From NCBI GenBank assembly GCA_016742095.1, contig JACVCJ010000001.1:62001-126000 (forward strand): DNA of 64,000 nt. Direction: 5' to 3'. Of this stretch, positions 1 through 7,048 are shown piece by piece. This DNA comes from Bacteroidia bacterium (GTDB lineage Bacteria; Bacteroidota; Bacteroidia; CAIKAF01). The translations under genes were made by a program, and so were the position numbers. Positions within the stretch are counted from its first letter, which is position 1; each line of letters starts with the position of its first letter. The notes under the pieces were generated by a model that was not told where the DNA came from, made no database searches, and saw only the letters and a program-made list of their open reading frames with translations.

Positions 1-639
1 GTCGGTAAGTCCGTCCCGGAAGGCGGCACAGGCGCTTTGCAGGGGGCATTCGTGGCAGAGCGGGTTCTGCGGTTTACAGATAAGGGCGCCCAGTTCCATG
101 AGGGCCTGGTTGTGCAGGGCGGCGGTACCGGGCTGCAGCCAGGCGGCGGCGATGCGTTCTATCTCGCGGCGTACGGGCGTGGAGTTCACCGGTTCGGTAA
201 TGCCGGCAAAACGGCTTATGACGCGGATCACGTTACCGTCTACCACGGCGCGGTCCTCATTGGCGGCAAAAGACGAAACGGCGGCGGCGGTATAGGGGCC
301 GATGCCTTTGAGCCGGATCAGCTCATCGTATGTTACGGGAAAGTGATCCGGGAACTTTTCGACGATCTGTTTTGCCGTGGCGTGCATGTTGCGCGCGCGG
401 GAGTAATAACCGAGTCCCTGCCAGAGCCGGAGTACTTCATCTTCTTCGGCTTCAGCCAGTTGCCGTACATCGGGGTAGGCTTCCGAAAAAGCGTTGAAAT
501 AGGGAAGTCCCTGGTTTACACGCGTTTGTTGAAGTATTACTTCTGAAAGCCAGATCAGGTAAGGGTCCCGTGTGTTACGCCACGGTAAATCCCTTTTAAT
601 ATCAAGATACTTTTTTATTAAAACTTCCGAAATTTTCAT
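1..639 (-). CDS. mutY: A/G-specific adenine glycosylase MutY (partial, C-terminus off the left edge)
   Basis: Base-excision repair glycosylase that removes adenine mispaired with 8-oxoguanine. The minus-strand frame stays open from the ATG at 637-639 to the first base of the window (213 codons). Visible HhH-GPD features are LPWRNTRDPYLIWLSEV near the N-terminus, QQTRV, a helix-hairpin-helix region around LKGIGPYTAAAV, and the catalytic-Asp motif VDGNVIRVISR. The four cysteines of the [4Fe-4S] cluster are spaced C-x6-C-x2-C-x5-C close to the left edge. The C-terminal NUDIX-like 8-oxoG recognition domain would lie outside the window, so completeness cannot be judged. The gene is divergent from HU. 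A TAnnTTTG-like -7 element on the minus strand (651-658) sits just upstream of the ATG, suggesting a very short leader. Confidence 0.95.
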   Translation of the reverse strand, partial: MKISEVLIKKYLDIKRDLPWRNTRDPYLIWLSEVILQQTRVNQGLPYFNAFSEAYPDVRQLAEAEEDEVLRLWQGLGYYSRARNMHATAKQIVEKFPDHFPVTYDELIRLKGIGPYTAAAVSSFAANEDRAVVDGNVIRVISRFAGITEPVNSTPVRREIERIAAAWLQPGTAALHNQALMELGALICKPQNPLCHECPLQSACAAFRDGLTD

Positions 640-645
640 GCAAGG

Positions 646-679
646 TTTGGCAAAGTTACAATTTAGATTTGTACATTTG
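646..679 (+). promoter_or_regulatory. Bacteroidota-type promoter of the HU gene
   Basis: TTTG at 646-649 (-33) and TACATTTG at 672-679 (-7, consensus TAnnTTTG), with a 22-base spacer, slightly longer than the usual 19-21. Transcription would start near 685, leaving a leader of about 50 bases before the ATG at 734. Assignment is by consensus only. Confidence 0.5.
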
Positions 680-733
680 CACCCCAATTTAGGGAGGCAA
701 GTATTACAAAATCAATGTTTAAATAAAATAGAG

Positions 734-1018
734 ATGACAAAAGCAGAAATCGTAAATCAGGTTGCAGATGCTACAGGAGTAGAAAAAGTAGCAGTTCAGG
801 CCACAGTTGAAGCTACCATGAAGGCTATCAAAGACAGTCTTTCACGTGGTGAGAACGTGTATTTGCGCGGTTTCGGTTCTTTCATAGTTAAGAAAAGAGC
901 TGAGAAAAAAGGCCGTAACATTTCCAAAAACACCACAATTATTATTCCTGCTCATAACATCCCTTCTTTCAAACCTGCCAAAGTGTTCATGGAGCAGGTG
1001 AAGAAAAAGGTGAAATAA
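734..1018 (+). CDS. HU-family DNA-binding protein
   Basis: Histone-like nucleoid protein of 94 residues, the normal HU length, that bends DNA as a dimer. It begins MTKAEIVNQVADATG, typical of Bacteroidota HU. It carries the RGFGSF signature and the two-stranded beta-arm region (KKRAEKKGRNISKNTTIIIP), and ends in the usual Lys-rich helix. An in-frame ATG far upstream (572) gives a long extension with no HU similarity and lies upstream of the predicted promoter, so 734 is preferred. The next gene starts 29 bases after the stop. Confidence 0.96.
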   Translation: MTKAEIVNQVADATGVEKVAVQATVEATMKAIKDSLSRGENVYLRGFGSFIVKKRAEKKGRNISKNTTIIIPAHNIPSFKPAKVFMEQVKKKVK

Positions 1019-1047
1019 GCCCCGGGCTTGGTTAAAAACATTTTCAG

Positions 1048-1881
1048 ATGAATAAAACAGGCATTATACTGATATTGGCGCTGGTTGCGGGCTCTGCCTT
1101 TGCAGCGGCGTTCTTTATGCCTAAAACATTCTCTGATGAACAGGTTAGAGAGCGCAATCGCAAACAGGCGGCAGAAGAGTTCCTGAAAGAGCTGAAGAGC
1201 ATCAAGACGGAGGTTCCGCCTCAAACAGCTGTAGCGTCCGACCGCTGGGAAGAGGTCCTTTCCTCGGGTGGCAGCCAGGCTGTTCCTGCTTGCGATTCGC
1301 TTGTTTTACTGTGGGACAGGGCTATGTTCCCGCAGGTATCCGCTTACTTTTTCGGTAAAAAGGCCGAACTGGTAAACGATGCGGACACCTGGACACAGGC
1401 CGGTAAACGTTTCCTGGCCGTATCGGCCTTTGCAGGGGACGGCAACCGCGGCTGGGCCGTTGAGAACGCGGAATATGCCTTTGAAAAGGCACTGGCGATC
1501 GATCCGCGCAACCGCTCTGCTAAAATCAAGCTGGCGGCAACCATCGTGGAAAAAGGTACCGAACCCATGAAAGGTATCGCTATGCTGCGCGAAGTAGTGG
1601 CCGAAGATCCGGCAAATACCGAAGCGATCATGGAACTGGGACGCTTTGCCATGGTATCCGGGCAGTTTGACAAGGCCATAGGCCACTTCACGGAAGTGAC
1701 CCGTATCGATACCACCATCAGTGAGGCCCGCTTCTACCTGGCCGATGCCTATGCCGCTTCCGGTAAAAAAGATTCGGCACTTGCACAACTTAACCTATAT
1801 TTGCAGAAAGTGCCCGCCGATATGGTGGCACAACAGGCAAAGGAATACATGAAATCCACCTACGGGATTGAGAATAAATAA
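1048..1881 (+). CDS. TPR-repeat protein, membrane-anchored or exported
   Basis: A 277-residue protein with an N-terminal hydrophobic segment (residues 4-24, ILILALVAGSAFAAAFFM) that is an uncleaved anchor or signal peptide. A charged linker follows, then TPR-like helical pairs in the C-terminal half (roughly residues 130-265; for example AMLREVVAEDPANTEAIMEL and QFDKAIGHFTEVTRIDT). TPR arrays bind proteins, and no catalytic motif is visible. It lies between HU and ribonuclease G/E, a neighbourhood I recognise from Bacteroidota, where such proteins are annotated only as tetratricopeptide repeat proteins. Its function is unknown. Confidence 0.85.
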   Translation: MNKTGIILILALVAGSAFAAAFFMPKTFSDEQVRERNRKQAAEEFLKELKSIKTEVPPQTAVASDRWEEVLSSGGSQAVPACDSLVLLWDRAMFPQVSAYFFGKKAELVNDADTWTQAGKRFLAVSAFAGDGNRGWAVENAEYAFEKALAIDPRNRSAKIKLAATIVEKGTEPMKGIAMLREVVAEDPANTEAIMELGRFAMVSGQFDKAIGHFTEVTRIDTTISEARFYLADAYAASGKKDSALAQLNLYLQKVPADMVAQQAKEYMKSTYGIENK

Positions 1882-1914
1882 AATTATTGTTTAACGAATT
1901 AAAAATTACACATC

Positions 1915-2007
1915 ATGCCTTGCGGAAAAAAAAGAAAAAGAGCTAAGATGAACACCCACAAAAGAAAGAAAAGACTTCGCAAAAACCGTCACAAGAAGAA
2001 GAAGTAA
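1915..2007 (+). CDS. Conserved 30-residue, extremely basic peptide
   Basis: The ATG at 1915 opens a 30-codon frame ending in TAA (2005-2007). It begins MPCGKKRKRAKMNTHKRKKR and continues LRKNRHKKKK; about two thirds of the residues are Lys, Arg or His. Peptides of this form (MP-GKKRKRHK-ATHKRKKR...) are familiar as hypothetical proteins directly upstream of ribonuclease G in Bacteroidota, which supports a real gene. The composition resembles small ribosomal proteins such as bL34 or bTHX. A ribosome-associated role is inference; I cannot assign a named ribosomal protein from sequence alone. It starts 33 bases after the TPR gene and about 100 bases before rng. Confidence 0.7.
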   Translation: MPCGKKRKRAKMNTHKRKKRLRKNRHKKKK

Positions 2008-2109
2008 TTCTTTTAGCTAAGTATTATTCCATTGTATAATTTGGCCCCGTTCCAGTCTCGGTATCTGATGCCGATTGGTACGGGTGTGCCTGTTTTATCT
2101 TGACTTATT

Positions 2110-3669
2110 ATGATGAATGAACTCATAGTAGAGGTAAAGGGTAAGGATGTATATTTGGCTGTTTTGCAAGATAAAAACTTAGTTGAGTTCAACCACGAAC
2201 TGGCCGACAGCGCTTATACCGTAGGCGACCTGTACCTGGCCAGGGTATCGCGTGTGATGCCTAACCTGAACGCGGCATTTATCGATGTAGGATACGAAAA
2301 GGATGCTTTTCTGCACTACTTTGACCTGGGTCCGCAAATACGCTCGCTGAACAAGTTCATTTCTGAACTGCAGTCGGGAAAGGTGAAAACAGGTAACCTG
2401 ATGTACCTGAAACCGGAACCCGATATTGTGAAGGAGGGTAAAATTGTGGATGTGATCAAACCCGGACAGAAGGTCCTGGTGAAGATCGCCAAAGAGCCCA
2501 TTTCCCAGAAAGGGCCGCGTCTCTCTTGCGAAATCTCCATTCCCGGACGATATCTTGTACTGGCTCCCTTCGGAGCACGTGTTTCCGTGTCTTCAAAAAT
2601 AAAAGACAGCGAAGAACGTAAACGGCTCAAGGATATCATTGAACCGGTCTTACCCAAAAATTTCGGATGCATCATCCGTACGGCCGCAAAAGGGGTAGAG
2701 GCCAGAGAACTGCAGCGCGACCTGGAAGAACAGCTCGTGCGCTGGAATTCGGCCGTCGATATGATGAAAGTGGGGCATACCCCCGTAAAGGTCCTCGGCG
2801 AACTGAAACGTACCTCCGCCATCCTGCGCGACCTTATGAACGAAAGTTTCTCGTTCGACAGCGTGGTCGTGAACAGCAAAGCCCTGCACGACGAACTGCG
2901 CGACTTTGTTGCCAATACCCTACCCGGTAAAGAAAAAATTATTAAGTTCTACGAAGGCAAAGCGGATATTTTCGATGCCCATAAAGTGACCAAACAGGTA
3001 AAAGCCCTGTTCGGCCGACAGGTGGGACTGCCCAGCGGAGGATACCTGATCATTGAGCATACCGAAGCCCTGCACGTGATCGATGTAAACAGCGGCAATA
3101 TGCTTAAGAAAGGCAACGACCAGGAAACGAACGCCATCGAGGCCAACCTGGAAGCTGCCGCCGAAATTGCCCGTCAACTACGCCTGCGTGATATGGGCGG
3201 GATCATTGTGGTTGACTTTATCGATATGCATAAGGCCGAAAACAAACAGAAACTGTACGAGTTCCTGAAAACGGCCATGAAGAACGACCGGGCCAAGCAT
3301 AATGTACTGCCGCCTTCCAAGATCGGCCTGGTACAGATCACCCGCGAACGCGTGCGCCCCGTGATCGATATCGAGACCAAAGAGGTGTGCCCCACCTGCC
3401 ACGGCACCGGTAAAGCCGAAGCGCCCCTGCTCATCGTAGACGATATGGAAAACGAGGTACGCTACCTCATGACCGAACGCAAGGGAAGTCCCATTACCAT
3501 CGAATGTCACCCGTTTGTACACGCATTCCTCACCAAAGGCTGGATATTTTCCCTGGCCAACAAATGGAAACGTAAGTACAAGGGCAGGATCGAGGTAAAA
3601 TCGAACATGTCGCTGCCTTTAATGGAATACCGTTACAAGGATAAGGACGGCGTTGAAATTAATGTATGA
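2110..3669 (+). CDS. rng: Ribonuclease G/E family protein
   Basis: Single-strand endoribonuclease of the RNase E/G family, acting in 16S rRNA 5' maturation and mRNA decay. At 519 residues it has RNase G size and lacks the long C-terminal scaffold of RNase E. An S1-like domain lies near residues 35-130 (VGDLYLARVSRVMPNLNAAFIDVGYEK). The catalytic DNase I-like region includes LHVIDVNSGN and GIIVVDFIDM, carrying the metal-binding Asp residues. The Zn-link motif is present as CPTCHGTGK. Translation may start at either of the two consecutive Met codons (2110 or 2113). The gene ends at a strong terminator. Confidence 0.96.
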   Translation: MMNELIVEVKGKDVYLAVLQDKNLVEFNHELADSAYTVGDLYLARVSRVMPNLNAAFIDVGYEKDAFLHYFDLGPQIRSLNKFISELQSGKVKTGNLMYLKPEPDIVKEGKIVDVIKPGQKVLVKIAKEPISQKGPRLSCEISIPGRYLVLAPFGARVSVSSKIKDSEERKRLKDIIEPVLPKNFGCIIRTAAKGVEARELQRDLEEQLVRWNSAVDMMKVGHTPVKVLGELKRTSAILRDLMNESFSFDSVVVNSKALHDELRDFVANTLPGKEKIIKFYEGKADIFDAHKVTKQVKALFGRQVGLPSGGYLIIEHTEALHVIDVNSGNMLKKGNDQETNAIEANLEAAAEIARQLRLRDMGGIIVVDFIDMHKAENKQKLYEFLKTAMKNDRAKHNVLPPSKIGLVQITRERVRPVIDIETKEVCPTCHGTGKAEAPLLIVDDMENEVRYLMTERKGSPITIECHPFVHAFLTKGWIFSLANKWKRKYKGRIEVKSNMSLPLMEYRYKDKDGVEINV

Positions 3670-3698
3670 TCCCGCGCTAAGGCCGGGATAACGGTATA

Positions 3699-3746
3699 GA
3701 AAAGCTGTTTCGTCTCGCTTGAAGCGGGAGGGAACAGCTTTTTTTG
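3699..3746 (+). terminator. Rho-independent terminator after rng
   Basis: AAAAGCTGTT (3700-3709) pairs with AACAGCTTTT (3733-3742), with a second inner stem (CTCGCTT/AAGCGGGAG), and the hairpin is followed by a run of T. Its inner core resembles the hairpins at 35022-35058 and 58679-58710. Confidence 0.85.
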
Positions 3747-3759
3747 TTTCCGATGGGAA

Positions 3760-3771
3760 GTTTGTATACAA
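3760..3771. repeat. Left copy of 12-bp repeat flanking the A+T-rich island
   Basis: GTTTGTATACAA, with a palindromic core TTGTATACAA. An identical copy in the same orientation lies at 5591-5602, on the other side of the AAA-TOPRIM gene. It may be an island boundary repeat or an operator. The rest of 3747-3991 is A+T-rich and holds no supported gene. Confidence 0.5.
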
Positions 3772-3991
3772 AAACGAACTTGCGACGAAGAAAAATTGGA
3801 ATGAAAAGGGTATTAATAACGTACACAATGTTTTACAGTCGGATAAATGCGATAGCTTTGGGTTATGGGTGAGAAAAAAGTATATGACAGTGTAATGGCC
3901 GCTAGGTATTTGCTGGTAAAGGGTATTTTATAGAGCAGGTGAGAGTTATTAAACCATGGAGTGCCCAAGTTTGCTCTTTGCCAAACTACCT

Positions 3992-5518
3992 TTAGTTGTT
4001 TGTAGAAAGTTCATAAAATTTGTCTATTATACGTTTAATGATGGCATTAGTTCTGTCAATTACAATCTGTGCTTCATCAGAGTTTAATTCTTTCCACCTT
4101 AAGAATAGATTTGAAGCATCCTGTCCCCAAAATTCAATTTCAGAATTAAACCATCTTTTCATTGCTTCTCTATCGTCTGAAACACCGTTGATGTTGTTAA
4201 GAAAAACACGTTTCGTATATTGTGCCGGGTTGTTCCAAAAGGGATCATTTTCAGGAAGGCCCTGAAGGAACTCTTTGACCACATTTTCTGGCCTTAAAGT
4301 TCCTGGTAAAAACACAACATTATTTGTATCTGTTTGATTAAAAGTAGATTTGAAGTCACCGTCAAGAACAACAACACTCCTAAAAAACTCTTCAAATCCT
4401 TTGTCGATTAAAGTTTTATATGTTCCACAACTTATACTTAGGTTTTTATATGATTTTTCACAACCGAAATCAATTTCATTTATTATGTTTTTATAAAAGC
4501 AAGACGCTTCATAATCTTCAAAATAAAAATTAACCTTTTTAGGTCTTATACTTCTGACTGCTTCGTGATTTAGATCAGCAAGTAAATTTTCTAGCTCTGA
4601 AAAACCTTGTTGCACCTTCACAGAACCTAATGAATTAGACAAGCTTACAAAATTAGTTGAATGCTTAAATTGCGCTGCTTTTTTTGAAGATAAAAAGTTA
4701 AGTAAATCAGAAGAGTGAGTAGTAAACACAATTTGTAAATTTACTTCTCTACCAATTCGCAGCATTACTTTCATCAGGTTCTTTTGAGCCGCGGGGTATA
4801 AAGTAGCATCCAACTCATCTATAAGCAAAAGGCCACCGTCATAATTTAGATTATCTTGCTTTAGTTTTTTAAATGAGAGCAAGGCAAGGATAATATGGCC
4901 AATATTGTCTTGCCCTGCTGAGATCCCATGAGAATCAAAATTTGCTGTTGTCGGAGAAAAGGAATTTTTATTACTTGATTTCGTATGAACTGGATTTATT
5001 GTTTCAGTTGTAGAAAAAACTTCATTGTATATTTCGTTATACTCAACTGCTAACTCAGGAGTTAAAGTTTGAAGCCCAAGCTTAATGTTTCGTTCATTTT
5101 CTTGCGCTAAGGGTAAAAGTCTTTTTAAACTTAAGAAAATTACTGGCTTTGATACTTTACCGCCACCTCTAATTCTACCTCCAACATCTATACGATGCCT
5201 AATTCTTCCGTTTTCAGTTACTATTCTCGATGCTGCATTTTTATTTGTGCCATTTTCAAAAAACAATTGATATGAATAAGTTTCTGTGACATCGTGTGTA
5301 TCTGAAAAACGAAATACAGCGGAATATTTTGTTTCAAAACGCTCATTAAAAAGATTGTAATAAGCATTGCTATACTTAAAAATGTGTCCAATGATACCAA
5401 GCATTGATGTTTTTCCAGTACCATTGCCACCTGCGATAACTGTTAAAATAGAACCAAAGTCGAAATCCAAATTGCTCAAATGTCGAAAATTTGTTATTTT
5501 AAGTCTTTTGATTTTCAT
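3992..5518 (-). CDS. AAA-family ATPase with C-terminal TOPRIM-like domain (OLD-family-like), putative defence protein
   Basis: A 508-residue ABC/SMC-type ATPase. Walker A GGNGTGKTS is at residues 30-38, an ABC-signature-like SAGQDNIG at 200-207, Walker B LLLIDELDATLYP at 230-242, and a switch His in FTTHSS at 265-270. The C-terminal part has hallmarks of a divergent TOPRIM nuclease fold: a strand ending in an acidic pair (FYFEDYEA, 331-338) and VVVLDGD (382-388), followed by LPGTLRPENVV, common in AAA-TOPRIM proteins. This architecture is known from OLD nucleases and defence ATPases such as GajA and PARIS (AriA plus a DUF4435 TOPRIM). No GajB, AriB or other partner is adjacent, so it is solitary here. 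The gene is visibly more A+T-rich than both neighbours, with TTT, AAA and ATT codons common, which suggests horizontal acquisition. The exact family is uncertain. Confidence 0.85.
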   Translation of the reverse strand: MKIKRLKITNFRHLSNLDFDFGSILTVIAGGNGTGKTSMLGIIGHIFKYSNAYYNLFNERFETKYSAVFRFSDTHDVTETYSYQLFFENGTNKNAASRIVTENGRIRHRIDVGGRIRGGGKVSKPVIFLSLKRLLPLAQENERNIKLGLQTLTPELAVEYNEIYNEVFSTTETINPVHTKSSNKNSFSPTTANFDSHGISAGQDNIGHIILALLSFKKLKQDNLNYDGGLLLIDELDATLYPAAQKNLMKVMLRIGREVNLQIVFTTHSSDLLNFLSSKKAAQFKHSTNFVSLSNSLGSVKVQQGFSELENLLADLNHEAVRSIRPKKVNFYFEDYEASCFYKNIINEIDFGCEKSYKNLSISCGTYKTLIDKGFEEFFRSVVVLDGDFKSTFNQTDTNNVVFLPGTLRPENVVKEFLQGLPENDPFWNNPAQYTKRVFLNNINGVSDDREAMKRWFNSEIEFWGQDASNLFLRWKELNSDEAQIVIDRTNAIIKRIIDKFYELSTNN

Positions 5519-5571
5519 TCTTTATATAATTGTGGGCGTTTCCATAGATAGTAAAACTAGCTGTTAATTTA

Positions 5572-5602
5572 TAAATATATGGCAATAACTGTTTGTATAC
5601 AA
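5572..5602 (-). promoter_or_regulatory. Candidate promoter of the AAA-TOPRIM gene, overlapping the right 12-bp repeat
   Basis: Reading the minus strand, TTG (5602-5600) is followed after a 20-base spacer by TATATTTA (5579-5572), one base from the TAnnTTTG consensus. The -33 element falls inside the palindromic repeat at 5591-5602, so a protein binding that palindrome could block transcription. The remainder of 5519-5740 is A+T-rich with no gene seen. Confidence 0.4.
5591..5602. repeat. Right copy of 12-bp repeat flanking the A+T-rich island
   Basis: GTTTGTATACAA, identical to 3760-3771 and in the same orientation, with a palindromic core TTGTATACAA. The two copies bracket about 1.8 kb holding only the AAA-TOPRIM gene. 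A tandem pair is compatible with a target-site or attachment-site duplication, but the copy here also overlaps a candidate -33 element. Confidence 0.5.
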
Positions 5603-5740
5603 TAGTGTCGAAAAATATTTTTCTATTACTTCGGTCACAAGATTGTCACTTAATATTTTCAAATTGTCTCTGTTGCGTACCCTGTTTTTTGTTTGAGTAT
5701 AAAAGTTAGCCTGAGGAGTGTTGCTAAGACGAGGTTGCTG

Positions 5741-6964
5741 TTATTTTTTCTGCATTTCCAGGGCCTGTTCGATCCAGTCGCGGTCGTTGCGCAGGTAAAT
5801 GTCCGGGGAAATACCTTTTCCTTCGTATGGCAGGTATTTTTTCCAGTTGTCCTTCATATCTGAAAAGTATATCCGAAAACGCCCGGACGGACTTGCCAGA
5901 TCTTCGGGATAGTTTCGCCCGTAGGTGATCATGCCCCGCGTATTGTCGCCCAGTAAGCTCACATTTTTACGGTCTTTGAGTTTAACGGTAAACTGCTCGG
6001 CATTGCTTACCGTACCAAAATTGATAAGTACGGACATATTGCCTTTGTATCTTTTCAGCAGTTTGTAAAACTGCAGCGAGGTACGGTCACCGCCTCCGGA
6101 ATTGTTCCGCAGGTCTACGATCAGGTTCGGGGTCTGCAGACTGTCTTTGATCCGGGAATAAAAAGCCGTGGCCTCCCTGATGTTCTCATTGGCAGAGCTG
6201 AAACTTCCGAGCTTCAGGTACGAAGTTTGAGCGTTCAGCGTAACGAAATGGTATTTTTTCTCCGGGAATGGGGCCCGGTAAAAGTCAGGACTGTCGTTTT
6301 TCTTTTTCCAGGGAAGGGACTTAAATTCTCCGGCAACAAAATGATCGGTCGCTGAAAAAAGCCTTTTGTGAACCAGGTGCCCCATGAACAGCCGGAAGCG
6401 TTTGTTTTCCAGCGGTAGCAGGTACAGTATGGTCTCGCCTCTCTGCCAGGAAGGAATACGGCTTTCTAAAATAATGCCTTCGTACATCTTTCCGGCATTC
6501 CGGATGCCGATCTTAAAAAACGTCTCGTAATAGTAAATACCTTCGTGATCGTTCCGGTCTTTTTTTTCCAGTTCGGTTTCCAGGCTGTCGAGGTCGGCTG
6601 TACTGTGCGGATAAAAGTTGTACTCCGGGGCGTTGCGGATCTTTTCCAGGAATTCCGGCTTTTGCAGATCTGTATACGAAAAATGCTCCGTATTGCCGTA
6701 AATGTCATTATGAAGATCACTCAGTGCATCCACCAGTTCGTACAGCCGAAAATAACTTTCGAAGAGATCAGGCTGCCGGCCGGCGTACAGGGCTTTTAGT
6801 GCCAGGTATTTCGCATCGGCCTTTTCCCGGTTGTATTTCTGGGTTTTATAGGAGCTGCCCTGCTTCAGCCGGGTATATACGAAATCCAGGTCGTCGCTGA
6901 ACGCATTTTGTGTATATGCATGCAGGCTGATGCTTGTGAGGAGCAGGAAAAAGACAATCTTCAT
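5741..6964 (-). CDS. Secreted S41-family peptidase-like protein
   Basis: From the Met at 6964 the protein starts with a clear signal peptide (MKIVFFLLLTSISLHAYTQ). An upstream in-frame ATG (6991) adds nine residues but touches the preceding terminator, so 6964 is preferred. The C-terminal half has S41 peptidase hallmarks: SYLKLGSF, LIVDLRNNSGGGD, and the nucleophile strand GTVSNAEQFTVKLK with Ser near residue 320. The following LLGDNTRGMITYG occupies the position of VGExTxG. The Lys of the CtpA Ser-Lys dyad (GKG) is not seen there, so it resembles the IRBP/tricorn-type S41 subgroup. No PDZ domain is obvious. Substrate unknown; periplasmic or surface location is likely. Confidence 0.8.
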   Translation of the reverse strand: MKIVFFLLLTSISLHAYTQNAFSDDLDFVYTRLKQGSSYKTQKYNREKADAKYLALKALYAGRQPDLFESYFRLYELVDALSDLHNDIYGNTEHFSYTDLQKPEFLEKIRNAPEYNFYPHSTADLDSLETELEKKDRNDHEGIYYYETFFKIGIRNAGKMYEGIILESRIPSWQRGETILYLLPLENKRFRLFMGHLVHKRLFSATDHFVAGEFKSLPWKKKNDSPDFYRAPFPEKKYHFVTLNAQTSYLKLGSFSSANENIREATAFYSRIKDSLQTPNLIVDLRNNSGGGDRTSLQFYKLLKRYKGNMSVLINFGTVSNAEQFTVKLKDRKNVSLLGDNTRGMITYGRNYPEDLASPSGRFRIYFSDMKDNWKKYLPYEGKGISPDIYLRNDRDWIEQALEMQKK

Positions 6965-6992
6965 ACGCAATGATACAGTTTTTCTGTGCATT

Positions 6993-7023
6993 TAAAAAGG
7001 CGAAAGTTTCCTCCCGCCTTTTC
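6993..7023 (-). terminator. Terminator downstream of the ColD-like gene
   Basis: On the minus strand AAAAGGC pairs with GCCTTTTT around a loop of about 13 bases, ending in T residues just upstream of the S41 gene. It separates the ColD-like gene from the S41 peptidase gene. Confidence 0.6.
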
Positions 7024-7048
7024 TATATAACTGTTATGATGTTTCCGT

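Noticed and set aside
572-733. N-terminal extension of HU from ATG 572
   Set aside because: The extension has no HU similarity and lies upstream of the predicted promoter at 646-679; HU proteins are about 90 residues.
2008-2109. Promoter or hairpin regulator directly upstream of rng
   Set aside because: TATAATTTG resembles the -7 consensus but has one base too many, and the CGGTA/TGCCG hairpin lacks a T run; evidence too weak.
3753-3880. Short open frame of about 40 codons at the left edge of the A+T-rich island
   Set aside because: No start context, no recognisable similarity, and such short frames are expected by chance in A+T-rich DNA.
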